Shown here one piece after another: positions 25,254 to 33,809 of a stretch of DNA of 64,000 bases. The DNA is from Lentisphaerota bacterium (GTDB lineage Bacteria; Verrucomicrobiota; Lentisphaeria; Victivallales; Victivallaceae): contig SUWJ01000002.1 of NCBI GenBank assembly GCA_015061545.1, positions 1 through 64,000 of the forward strand, read 5' to 3'. Both the position numbers and the translations under genes were made by a program. Under the pieces are notes generated by a model. The model searched no databases. It was not told where the DNA came from and saw only the letters and a list, made by a program, of their open reading frames with translations. The first letter of the stretch is position 1; each line of letters begins with the position of its first letter.

Positions 25254-27542
25254 TTACTGTTTTACGCACATGACGTAACAGTTGTTGTTTTTTATTTCCA
25301 CACCTTCGGTAATATGTTCAAAGCCGGGGAACTGGTTGTTCCACTCCATAAGCGTTTTCAGATATGCTATCTGCGGACTGTTGGCATTGCCGAAGTTTTC
25401 GCCCGACATCAGCAGCGGTATCCCCGGCGGATAAGGTATGATGCTGTTGGCGGCGATCCTGCCGTAAAGATGGTCGCAGGATACCATTTCCACATCGCCC
25501 TGTACGATCTTCATATAAGCGTCGCGGGGCAGCAGTTCCATTGCCGGCAGCGAATTGAACGCCTCGTTGAGCCGCGCATTGGGTTCCAGCTTCCTGATGC
25601 AGTTGAACATACGGTCGCCCAGTTCGTGGATTCCCAGCATATAGTATTTATCCGGATAAGCACTGCTCAAATCAGGCAGCACCTCCGCCAGCGGAGCATT
25701 GCGGTCGTAAAGCTGTTTGAATTTCAGCAGCGCATTGAGCAGCGTACTCCACTTGCCTTTGGTTATACCCATGGAAAAGAGAAACATCAGCTGGAAATCC
25801 GTCGTTCTGGTCGGCACGATCCCCTGAGAATACAAAAATGCGCTGACCAATGCCGCCGGTACTCCCGAAGCGGCAAATTTGCCGTCCGCACTCATCCCCG
25901 GAGCTAAAATGCTTACCTTGATCGGATCCAGCATGACCCAGTTTTCTTCCAGATCCGCAAAGCCGTGCCATTGCGCATTGGGGTCAAGGTGCCAACAGCG
26001 CTGATCGCTGCAGAGCAGACTGCGGGGAGCTTCGGAAAACTTGCAGAGCGTATTGCGCGAGTGATCCATTATCACATCCGGATTCCACGGTTTGAAAAAC
26101 CAGCTGTTGCGGCTGCTGAATTCTTCGTAAAGCTGCGCCAATGCCAGACGGAAATCCACCGCTTCGTCGATCACTTCCTGCGTTAAAAATGTTCCGTTAT
26201 CCTTCATCATTGCTGTTGCCACATCGTTGGAGGCGGCAATCGGATAGAGCGGCGAAGTTGTGGAGTGCATCATATAAGCCTGATTGAAGCGGCTGAAGTC
26301 GATCTTGCGCCGTCCCTGCCGGAGATGGATAAACGATGCCTGCGACAGCGCCGCCAGCAGCTTGTGGGTCGAATGAGTGGCAAAAACCGTTGCGCCGGAG
26401 TGCCTGGCAGGATCGCCCCGCATGGCGTAGTGATCTTTGTACATATTGTTGAAACGGGCATAGGCGTACCACGCTTCATCAAAGTGAACGATATCGACGG
26501 TTCGGCTCAACTCCCGCTCCACCTTGGCACCATTGTAGCACAAACCGTCGTAGGTGCAGTTGGTCAAAACCGAATATGCCGCCCCCTGAGAAATATCGAA
26601 TCTGCCGTTCAGAGCATGGAGTTTGGCGGCAATGGCTTCGGGAGTCATTTCGCTGCGCCTTACCGGGCCGATAATGCCGTAGCAGTTGCGGCTGGGCAGC
26701 ATATAAACCGGCGTTGCACCGCTTAAAATCAACCCCTGTTCAATGGATTTGTGGCAGTTGCGGTCGCAAACCGCTGCCATACCGGGCGACAATACCGCCT
26801 GCATAACAGTACGATTGCTGCCCGATGTTCCGCCCAGAACATTGAATGTAAGATCGGAACCGAAAGTCTTGGCTGCCAGTTTTTCGCTGTCGGCAAAAGC
26901 GCCCGTATGATCCAGCAGCGAACCGATGCTGGAGCGTTCGATCCCCGTATCGGTACGGAACAGGTTTTCGCCGTAAAAATCGAAAAACTTTTTTCCCGCA
27001 GGACTTTTGGTAAAACCGATCCCGCCCTGATGACCGGGTGCCGCCCAGGAATATTCGTGCTGCATAGAATTATATTCCCAGATCGATCGCATCAGCGGCG
27101 GCAGCATATTCTTGCGGTAGCGCTCGATTGCAGCGGCGATCCTGCCGGCAATAAAATCGGCGCTGTCTTCAAAGATCCAGACCAGTTCGCTGGAAAAACT
27201 GAGCATTTCTGCATTGAGCGCCTCCACCGAACGCTCGCGGTCGCCCAGCAGAAATATGGGTGCTTTGTGCTGATGACAGGCAATACGGCGCATCAGTTCA
27301 AGCGCGCAGCTTTCGCTTTCGCGGTCCAGATCCATATCGCTGGCGATCAAAAAGCAATCCAGATCCATATCGTTGGCGGCAAGGCTGTTGGCATCGTCGT
27401 AAAAATAGGCGCGGATAACCTGCATACGGCGGGCGCGTAAAGCAGCCTCCAGCCGGTTCAGCGCCATACGCATAGCGTCGCTGCGGTGGACGTGATTATC
27501 TTCCACGATCAATATACGGTAAGAGTTCAATTCGTTAAGCAT
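25254..27542 (-). CDS. adiA: biodegradative arginine decarboxylase
   Basis: The 762-residue fold-type I PLP enzyme matches the AdiA layout closely. An N-terminal response-regulator-like wing domain (YRILIVEDNHVHRSDAM) precedes the PLP domain with FATHSTHKLLAALSQASFIH, where K394 binds the cofactor. The run NQAYMMHSTTSPLYPIAASN follows, and the C-terminus ends with IPYPPGIPLLMSGENFG and GFEHITEGVEI. It turns arginine into agmatine and CO2, consuming a cytoplasmic proton. The substrate call rests on overall similarity to AdiA remembered from E. coli; a lysine or ornithine enzyme would differ in these runs. GAGG lies 7 bases before the start. It is 34 bases after the antiporter gene, in the same unit. 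Confidence 0.9.
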   Translation of the reverse strand: MLNELNSYRILIVEDNHVHRSDAMRMALNRLEAALRARRMQVIRAYFYDDANSLAANDMDLDCFLIASDMDLDRESESCALELMRRIACHQHKAPIFLLGDRERSVEALNAEMLSFSSELVWIFEDSADFIAGRIAAAIERYRKNMLPPLMRSIWEYNSMQHEYSWAAPGHQGGIGFTKSPAGKKFFDFYGENLFRTDTGIERSSIGSLLDHTGAFADSEKLAAKTFGSDLTFNVLGGTSGSNRTVMQAVLSPGMAAVCDRNCHKSIEQGLILSGATPVYMLPSRNCYGIIGPVRRSEMTPEAIAAKLHALNGRFDISQGAAYSVLTNCTYDGLCYNGAKVERELSRTVDIVHFDEAWYAYARFNNMYKDHYAMRGDPARHSGATVFATHSTHKLLAALSQASFIHLRQGRRKIDFSRFNQAYMMHSTTSPLYPIAASNDVATAMMKDNGTFLTQEVIDEAVDFRLALAQLYEEFSSRNSWFFKPWNPDVIMDHSRNTLCKFSEAPRSLLCSDQRCWHLDPNAQWHGFADLEENWVMLDPIKVSILAPGMSADGKFAASGVPAALVSAFLYSQGIVPTRTTDFQLMFLFSMGITKGKWSTLLNALLKFKQLYDRNAPLAEVLPDLSSAYPDKYYMLGIHELGDRMFNCIRKLEPNARLNEAFNSLPAMELLPRDAYMKIVQGDVEMVSCDHLYGRIAANSIIPYPPGIPLLMSGENFGNANSPQIAYLKTLMEWNNQFPGFEHITEGVEIKNNNCYVMCVKQ

Positions 27543-27576
27543 AACAATACCTCGATTTTTCTGTGGTCAAAACACT

Positions 27577-29097
27577 TTAGATCGCCTCGCTCTGCTGTTC
27601 GATCTGCTGCGCCCACTTGTGAAATTTTTTCTCCAGCTGCCTGCCTTCCCCGTTCTGCCAGACCAGCGCCGCCAGAGCAACAGTTACGATCAGTACCGCC
27701 GCCGTCAGCTCGGCAGGGGTAAAGCTGCGTTCGGCGATCCCCGCAGGATCTTCGTGACAGCGGACATCGCGCCGTGCCTTGAGATAAACCACGATCCCCA
27801 GCGCCATAAAGATAAACGCCATTGCCAGATAGTTCAAACCCGCTGCGTAGATCATCCACAAAGCGTAGATCGTCCCGCCGGTACCGCAAATCCAGCCGAA
27901 AGTTTTGCTCACCGACAAATTGCGCGGATACTCATTTTTACAGCATATCTGCCACAAATACGCCGTACACGCCAGATAGGGCGGCAGGATCATCACCGCC
28001 GTAATCGACAGCATGGTGTTCCAGGCGTTGTTGGCAAAGTAAACAAAGATCATCGCCGCCTGCATGAGCGCACTGGTCACCCACAGCGACACATCGGGTG
28101 CGCCGCGGGAATTTTCGTGGGCAAACATCTTCGGGAACGTACCGTCTTTGGCGGCCTGATAAGGGATCTCAACGACCATAATGGTAAATGCCAGCCACGA
28201 AGTCAGCAATGCGATTATAACCCCCAGATTCATCAGCCAGCCGCCCCAGCTGCCCACTACCGCACTAAGGATCGGCGCGGTGGAAGGATTGGCAAGCGCT
28301 GCCAGTTCGCTCTGAGTCATCCTGCCGAAAGGCAATACCGAAAGCAGCACATAGATCGTCAGGCAGATCACAAATCCGACCACCGTTGCCACGCCCACCG
28401 AGCGTTGATTTCTGGCGCGGCCCGAAAGCACCACCGCCCCTTCGATCCCGATAAACGCCCACAGCGTGACCAGCATGGTGGAACGGATCTGCCCGAGCAT
28501 CGGCCCCAGCGGTTTGGCGGCGGTCGGCGGTGCCGCCGAAAAGGCTTCCGCAAACATACTCCAGCGGAAGACCACCAGCATAACAATTATAAATACCGCA
28601 ATGGGAATCAATTTGGCGGCAGTACCGATAATGTTTATTGCCGAAGCCTGCCGCGTTCCGCGCATGACCAGAAAACACATCAGCCAGATCACCAGCGATC
28701 CGCCGATGATCGAGTACAAATTATTTCCTCCCGTAAAAGTTCCGGGGAAAAAGTAATCCAGCGCATCCATCAGCAATACAGCATAACCCACATTGCCGAA
28801 GACATTGCTCAAATAATATGCCCACGCCATCTGGAACCCGGCGAATCTGCCGAAACCCAGTTTGGCATACATATAGATCCCCGCCGCAGCATCGGGCCGC
28901 GCTTCCGCCAAAGTACGGAATGTATTGGCAAGGAAAAACATTCCCACTCCGGTAATAACCCATGCGATCAACACCGCCGCAACTCCCGCGCTTTGAGCCA
29001 TGTTCTGCGGCAGGCTGAAGATCCCGCCGCCGATCATGGCACTTACCACCAGCGCAGCAAGAGCCAAAGCACCCAATTTTTTATTTCCATTCTCCAT
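27577..29097 (-). CDS. APC-family basic amino acid/polyamine antiporter (ArcD/AdiC-like)
   Basis: This 506-residue transporter has 12 or more membrane helices. The first helix carries SAMIGGGIFSLPQN, the substrate-binding unwound motif of the APA family, and GTAAKLIPIAVFI is also typical. Length and N-terminal sequence are nearer to ArcD-type arginine:ornithine antiporters than to the 445-residue AdiC. Being first in an operon with AdiA, it most likely exchanges external arginine for agmatine. Together they form an amino-acid-dependent acid-resistance system. AGGAGG lies 4 bases before the start. Confidence 0.85.
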   Translation of the reverse strand: MENGNKKLGALALAALVVSAMIGGGIFSLPQNMAQSAGVAAVLIAWVITGVGMFFLANTFRTLAEARPDAAAGIYMYAKLGFGRFAGFQMAWAYYLSNVFGNVGYAVLLMDALDYFFPGTFTGGNNLYSIIGGSLVIWLMCFLVMRGTRQASAINIIGTAAKLIPIAVFIIVMLVVFRWSMFAEAFSAAPPTAAKPLGPMLGQIRSTMLVTLWAFIGIEGAVVLSGRARNQRSVGVATVVGFVICLTIYVLLSVLPFGRMTQSELAALANPSTAPILSAVVGSWGGWLMNLGVIIALLTSWLAFTIMVVEIPYQAAKDGTFPKMFAHENSRGAPDVSLWVTSALMQAAMIFVYFANNAWNTMLSITAVMILPPYLACTAYLWQICCKNEYPRNLSVSKTFGWICGTGGTIYALWMIYAAGLNYLAMAFIFMALGIVVYLKARRDVRCHEDPAGIAERSFTPAELTAAVLIVTVALAALVWQNGEGRQLEKKFHKWAQQIEQQSEAI

Positions 29098-29320
29098 ACA
29101 TCCTCCTTTTGTTGCAGGTGAACTGGATTTTTAGACTTGGAGCAATCAATAAATGTTGCGCACGCCGATTCCGGAGCAGCAAGTTGAGTTCAGCTGCCCG
29201 TAAAACCGCTTTTCCCCTCCGTTTTTCCCCGCTTCCCTCAAAGCCGGATACACTCATTGCCTGCCGTTGGTTTTGCCAAGCTCAAAACAAGGAAAATACA
29301 GGATTTTTTGCCTATACAGC

Positions 29321-29348
29321 TTGCAAAATCGCACTTTACGGCTATATT
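29321..29348 (+). promoter_or_regulatory. candidate nrdG promoter
   Basis: TTGCAA (29321-29326) and TATATT (29343-29348) are separated by 16 bases, with transcription expected to start about 70 bases before nrdG. Two NrdR-like boxes lie directly downstream. The rest of the 331-base divergent gap from 29098 shows no gene. Confidence 0.5.
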
Positions 29349-29354
29349 AACACC

Positions 29355-29370
29355 CAACAAGATATAGTGC
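29355..29370. promoter_or_regulatory. NrdR-like box 1
   Basis: The core CAAGATATAG matches the NrdR consensus core CWATATATWG at 9 of 10 positions and is followed by TGC. A second box begins exactly 32 bp later, the spacing known for paired NrdR boxes. Confidence 0.7.
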
Positions 29371-29386
29371 TTTTAACAAAAAACTG

Positions 29387-29402
29387 CAACAATATGTTGT
29401 GG
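29387..29402. promoter_or_regulatory. NrdR-like box 2
   Basis: The core CAATATGTTG matches the NrdR core at 9 of 10 positions and is followed by TGG. It lies 27 bases before the nrdG start and 32 bp after box 1, about three helical turns. Confidence 0.7.
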
Positions 29403-29428
29403 TAATAGCCATAAAGAGATGATGTTCA

Positions 29429-30118
29429 ATGCGTTTCGGACTGCAGAAACTGACCTTGCTGGATTTTCCCGGTCAGGTGGCGTGTACGATCTTCAGCAGA
29501 GGATGTAATTTCACCTGTCCGTTCTGCCATAATGCGTCGTTGGTCAACGGTTCGGATGAGCTGCCGTTCACCGAACAGGAAATCGTGGATTTTCTGAAAA
29601 AACGGCAGGGGATTCTGGATGGTGTATGCTTTACGGGCGGCGAACCTTTGCTGTGCAGCCGCGTGACGGATCTGGCAGAGCTGGCGAAATCTCTGGGCTA
29701 TAAAGTCAAGCTGGATACCAACGGCTCTCTGCCGGAACTGCTGCAGAAGGCAGTTGACAAAAAGCTGGTGGATTATGTGGCGATGGATATAAAAACGTCG
29801 CCGGAAAAATACGCAGCAGTCAGCGGCAGCGATCAGGCGCTGGCGGCGGTTAAAAAAAGTGTTGAGTTTTTGCAGCGCGGGGCAACGGAGTTTGAATTCC
29901 GTACTACCGTGGTCAACACGCTGCACGAACTGTCGGACTTTGCCGCCATCGGCCAATGGATCGGGGCTGTAAAACACTATTTTCTGCAGCCGTTTGCCGA
30001 TTCGGGCGATATTTTAAGCGGCAACGCGGCAGATTTTGCAGTCAGCAATGATTTTATGCAGAAGGCTTTGACCGAAGTCAGGCGTTTTGTTCCATCGGCA
30101 GCGATCCGCGGCAGATGA
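29429..30118 (+). CDS. nrdG: anaerobic ribonucleotide reductase activating protein
   Basis: This 229-residue radical-SAM protein generates the glycyl radical on NrdD. The [4Fe-4S] site is CNFTCPFCHN (CxxxCxxC) within TIFSRGCNFTCPFC, and CFTGGEPLL is the SAM-binding GGE motif. It is longer than the ~155-residue E. coli NrdG and resembles the longer form found in strict anaerobes, which looks like pyruvate-formate-lyase-activase relatives. It precedes nrdD by 81 bases in the same direction. Confidence 0.9.
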   Translation: MRFGLQKLTLLDFPGQVACTIFSRGCNFTCPFCHNASLVNGSDELPFTEQEIVDFLKKRQGILDGVCFTGGEPLLCSRVTDLAELAKSLGYKVKLDTNGSLPELLQKAVDKKLVDYVAMDIKTSPEKYAAVSGSDQALAAVKKSVEFLQRGATEFEFRTTVVNTLHELSDFAAIGQWIGAVKHYFLQPFADSGDILSGNAADFAVSNDFMQKALTEVRRFVPSAAIRGR

Positions 30119-30199
30119 AGGGTCAGAAAGAAGTAAGCAACAAAAAAGTTATTTTTATTATCAGAGAGTGTAAAAAAAGGAAAGCTGGGGAAAGAGAGT

Positions 30200-32578
30200 A
30201 TGTATCAGGTACAAAAGCGTAACGGCAAAAACATTGATTTTGATCTGTCCAAAATTTCAAATGCCATCAAAATGGCATTTGAGGCGCAGGAAAAGCAGTA
30301 TAATCAGTCGATCATCGACTTTATCGCCCTCAAGGTGACGGCGGATTTTGAGCCTAAAATCAAAGAAGGTCTGGTGTCGGTCGAAGATATTCAGGACAGC
30401 GTGGAATCCGTGCTGGTGCAGGCTGGTTACGCCGATGTTGCCAAAGCCTACATCCTCTATCGCCGCCAGCGGGAAAAACTGCGCAATACCGAATCGACCA
30501 TTCTCGACTTCAAGAAAACAGTCGATGACTATGTGAAAATCAATGACTGGCGCGTTAAGGAAAACTCCACCGTTACCTACTCCGTGGGCGGTTTGATCCT
30601 CTCCAACAGCGGCGCCATTACCGCCAATTACTGGCTTTCGGAAATTTACGATGACGAGATCGGCAACGCCCACCGCAACGCCGATATCCACCTGCACGAC
30701 CTCTCCATGCTGACCGGTTACTGCGCCGGCTGGTCGCTCAAGCAGCTGATCCAGGAAGGTCTGGGCGGCGTGCCCGGCAAAATCACCAGTGCCCCGGCTT
30801 CGCACCTTGCCACTTTGTGCAACCAGATGGTCAACTTTCTGGGCATCATGCAGAACGAATGGGCAGGTGCTCAGGCGTTCAGCAGTTTCGACACCTATCT
30901 GGCGCCTTTCGTCAAGGTGGACAATCTGGACTACAGTCAGGTCAAAAAGTGCATTGAATCCTTTATTTTCGGCGTGAATACCCCCTCCCGCTGGGGTACT
31001 CAGGCGCCTTTCAGCAACATTACGCTGGACTGGACGGTTCCTGCCGACCTTGCCGAACAGAACTGTATTGTCGGCGGCAAGGAAATGGATTTCAAGTATA
31101 AAGACTGCAAAAAAGAGATGGATATGGTCAACCGCGCCTTTATCGAAACCATGATCGAAGGCGACGCTCAGGGACGCGGCTTCCAGTACCCGATCCCCAC
31201 CTACAGCATCACGGCGGATTTTGACTGGAGCGAAACCGAAAACAACAAGCTGCTCTTTGAAATGACCAGCAAATACGGTACGCCCTACTTCTCCAACTAC
31301 GTCAACAGCGATATGGAGCCCAGCGACATCCGCAGTATGTGCTGCCGTCTGCGCCTTGACCTGCGAGAACTGCGCAAGAAGTCAGGCGGTTACTTCGGCA
31401 GCGGCGAAAGCACCGGTTCGATCGGGGTGGTCACGATCAATATGCCCCGCATTGCCTATCTGGCAGAAGATGAAGTTGATTTCTACGCCCGTCTGGATCA
31501 CATGATGGATATTTCGGCGCGGAGTCTCAAGATCAAGCGCGAAGTCATCTCCAAGCTGCTGGATGAAGGTTTGTATCCCTACACCCGCCGCTATCTGGGC
31601 AAATTCAACAACCACTTTTCCACCATCGGTCTGGTGGGGATGAACGAAGTGGGGCTGAACGCCAAGTGGCTGAAAAAAGATTTGACCCACAAGGAAACTC
31701 AGGAGTTTGTCAAAGCGGTACTCAACCATATGCGCGAACGCCTTTCCGATTATCAGGAACAATACGGCGATTTGTACAATCTGGAAGCGACTCCCGCCGA
31801 ATCCACCAGCTATCGCCTTGCCAAGCACGATAAAAACCGTTTCGGCGATATCATCACCGCGTCGGGCGATTGCGGAACGCCTTACTACACCAACAGTTCG
31901 CACCTGCCCGTGAGTTTTACCGAAGACATTTTTGCGGCGCTGGATATTCAGGACGAACTGCAGACGCTCTACACCTCTGGAACTGTTTTCCACGCATTTC
32001 TGGGCGAAAAACTTCCGGACTGGAAGGCGGCTGCCAATCTGGTGCGCAAGATTGCCGAAAACTACCGCTTGCCCTACTACACCATGTCGCCGACGTATTC
32101 GATCTGCCAGAAACACGGCTACATTGCCGGCGAAGCCTTCAAATGCCCGGTCTGCGAAGGCAAAACCGAAGTGTACAGCCGCATTACCGGCTACTATCGT
32201 CCGGTGCAGAACTGGAACGACGGCAAGAGTCAGGAATATAAGGACCGCAAAGTCTATAATGCGTCGATGGCATTGAAGAAAGAGTTTGAACTTCAGGCGG
32301 AAAAGCAGCCCGTGGAAGCGCGTAAACTGGAATCAACGCCCAACGTGGCAGAAAAGCTGATTTTGTTCACCACCACGACCTGCCCCAAGTGCCCGACGGC
32401 GAAGAGTTTTCTGGATAAATCGCAGCGTGAATACTCCGTAGTGGTCTCCGACCAGGATCGTGAAACGGCAGCCAAATACGGAATCCGTCAAGCGCCCACG
32501 CTGGTGGTGCAGCGCGGCGAAGATTTTGATAAATACGTGGATCTGAGCGAAATCCGCAAATATATCGAAGTCTGCTGA
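30200..32578 (+). CDS. nrdD: class III ribonucleoside-triphosphate reductase with fused glutaredoxin-like domain
   Basis: This 792-residue oxygen-sensitive enzyme makes deoxynucleotides. Residues 1-90 form an ATP-cone (VQKRNGKNIDFDLSKISNAI), the allosteric activity site. The barrel contains NADIHLHDLSMLTGYC and FGVNTPSRWG. Near the end a zinc site (CQKHG and CPVCEG) precedes the glycyl-radical loop RITGYYRP, with the radical Gly at about 664. Beyond the usual C-terminus, residues ~715-792 form a thioredoxin-fold domain with CPKC at 728-731 and a cis-Pro motif IRQAPTL, as in NrdH/glutaredoxin-like proteins. The fusion probably supplies the reductant in place of formate. Confidence 0.93.
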   Translation: MYQVQKRNGKNIDFDLSKISNAIKMAFEAQEKQYNQSIIDFIALKVTADFEPKIKEGLVSVEDIQDSVESVLVQAGYADVAKAYILYRRQREKLRNTESTILDFKKTVDDYVKINDWRVKENSTVTYSVGGLILSNSGAITANYWLSEIYDDEIGNAHRNADIHLHDLSMLTGYCAGWSLKQLIQEGLGGVPGKITSAPASHLATLCNQMVNFLGIMQNEWAGAQAFSSFDTYLAPFVKVDNLDYSQVKKCIESFIFGVNTPSRWGTQAPFSNITLDWTVPADLAEQNCIVGGKEMDFKYKDCKKEMDMVNRAFIETMIEGDAQGRGFQYPIPTYSITADFDWSETENNKLLFEMTSKYGTPYFSNYVNSDMEPSDIRSMCCRLRLDLRELRKKSGGYFGSGESTGSIGVVTINMPRIAYLAEDEVDFYARLDHMMDISARSLKIKREVISKLLDEGLYPYTRRYLGKFNNHFSTIGLVGMNEVGLNAKWLKKDLTHKETQEFVKAVLNHMRERLSDYQEQYGDLYNLEATPAESTSYRLAKHDKNRFGDIITASGDCGTPYYTNSSHLPVSFTEDIFAALDIQDELQTLYTSGTVFHAFLGEKLPDWKAAANLVRKIAENYRLPYYTMSPTYSICQKHGYIAGEAFKCPVCEGKTEVYSRITGYYRPVQNWNDGKSQEYKDRKVYNASMALKKEFELQAEKQPVEARKLESTPNVAEKLILFTTTTCPKCPTAKSFLDKSQREYSVVVSDQDRETAAKYGIRQAPTLVVQRGEDFDKYVDLSEIRKYIEVC

Positions 32579-32594
32579 CATCGACTCCCAATAC

Positions 32595-32634
32595 AACAGC
32601 TGAGAGATGAACAAAATCTCTCAGCTGTTTTTTA
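32595..32634 (+). terminator. intrinsic terminator of nrdGD
   Basis: The 14-bp perfect stem AACAGCTGAGAGAT/ATCTCTCAGCTGTT, 7-base loop and T run lie 17 bases after the nrdD stop. Confidence 0.9.
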
Positions 32635-32704
32635 TATCGCCTATGCGTAAAAAACGGGGCTGTTGCAAAAATGTTTTGTGGAGAAAAAGCCTTGCCGATA
32701 AACC

Positions 32705-33010
32705 TTATCCCCACGTTATGCAGGCTCCAATAATACAAACTATCAAAATTAACGCCCCCAGCAACACCAAAAACTCCAAACAACAGCCCCGCATTTTTGC
32801 CTGCACATCAGAGGGCTCCTCCGCATAAACAGAATCCGTTTGAGATTTAAATTTTAATGGTTTAATTTTATGGGCGCCATTGATAATTGGAGAATCAACT
32901 GGTGAAGTCTGAACCACTGCAGAAACTTTACGGACTTTCTCCAGTGGAGCGCCACAATTCGGGCAGCTGTTCCCGGAATCAACAATACTTCCGCAATATG
33001 AACACTTCAT
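32705..33010 (-). CDS. small zinc-ribbon membrane protein
   Basis: The protein has 101 residues. The N-terminus MKCSYCGSIVDSGNSCPNCG is a CxxC...CxxC zinc ribbon, followed by a charged linker. One C-terminal transmembrane helix (LEFLVLLGALILIVCIIGA) preceded by MRGCC would put the ribbon in the cytoplasm. It is the third gene of a leftward cassette, 12 bases after the preceding stop. I recognise no specific family. Zinc-ribbon plus membrane-helix proteins often accompany SPFH/YdjI-type genes, as here. Confidence 0.75.
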   Translation of the reverse strand: MKCSYCGSIVDSGNSCPNCGAPLEKVRKVSAVVQTSPVDSPIINGAHKIKPLKFKSQTDSVYAEEPSDVQAKMRGCCLEFLVLLGALILIVCIIGACITWG

Positions 33011-33022
33011 TATAAAACCCCA

Positions 33023-33790
33023 TCAAAACTTTAACTTATCTATAAGTACAGTTATATTATTTTCCACCAGCCTTGCTGATTCGTCAAATTCTGCCAATTT
33101 ATTATCTTCAATACAGGCAATGATTTTTTCAATTCTTTCCACTAATTGGCGGTATTCTGCCAAAGTGGTGATTTTTCCATTTTCAGGAATGGAATACTTA
33201 ATTTGCTCCCGTATTTTTTTAACCGTTTTTCTCTGAATATCTGTCAAATTCCCATCGGCTTCTGCAACTTTCAGCATACTTACACAATCACTCGGCTTCT
33301 TGACCGAATCCGGCAGCGGAATAACATCGGCCTGATGCCCGGCCATAGAAAAATAAACCGAAGAAATTTTTAATGCCGCCACAACTGCAATAACGATTTG
33401 CATACCTATATGAAAATTAAGGTATGTCGCCTTGTAAGCACTATTGGGAATAAATATTGTCAGCAACAAAACAGCCAGTGACACAATACTTGCCAGCATT
33501 ATATGATTTGCAATAACCAGATAGCCCCCACCGATATGCTTTTGATTTTCCTGAACTTTAAAAAACGGCAGCAGCCAACCTCCCCCAAAAAACAGCGCTA
33601 TCAATATTTCCGCCCAAATTAATCTGGCAAAGAAAAATTCACTGCGAATAAAAAAACCTGTTTCCAACGCCGGTTCCGGAGCTTCCCTGAAAATCACCAT
33701 TGCAATTCCAGCCAAACCTGCAGCCACAGCCAGATAAGAAAAAACGATTGCTGAATACGCTTGCCGGTTAATTTTATTTACATCCAACAT
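33023..33790 (-). CDS. uncharacterised four-helix membrane protein
   Basis: The start is at the ATG of MLDVNKIN, since AGGG lies 7 bases upstream of it; an in-frame ATG two codons earlier is only 1 base from that motif. The first ~150 residues hold four hydrophobic helices. The remaining ~100 are soluble and helical, with a conspicuous ADGNLTDIQRKTVKKIREQI segment and a predicted coiled C-terminus. No recognised family. The gene lies between the SPFH protein and the zinc-ribbon protein with short gaps, and the three share lower GC than their neighbours. Confidence 0.7.
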   Translation of the reverse strand: MLDVNKINRQAYSAIVFSYLAVAAGLAGIAMVIFREAPEPALETGFFIRSEFFFARLIWAEILIALFFGGGWLLPFFKVQENQKHIGGGYLVIANHIMLASIVSLAVLLLTIFIPNSAYKATYLNFHIGMQIVIAVVAALKISSVYFSMAGHQADVIPLPDSVKKPSDCVSMLKVAEADGNLTDIQRKTVKKIREQIKYSIPENGKITTLAEYRQLVERIEKIIACIEDNKLAEFDESARLVENNITVLIDKLKF

Positions 33791-33809
33791 AATCATGCCC
33801 TGTAATTTT

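Noticed and set aside
27619-29121. A 500-codon frame antisense to the antiporter gene
   Set aside because: Its residues are mostly His, Arg, Gln and Pro with no family likeness, whereas the sense strand gives a textbook APC transporter.
32655-32690. A further copy of the GTTGCAAAACT hairpin
   Set aside because: It shares only GGGGCTGTTGCAAAA with the family and lacks a matching second arm.
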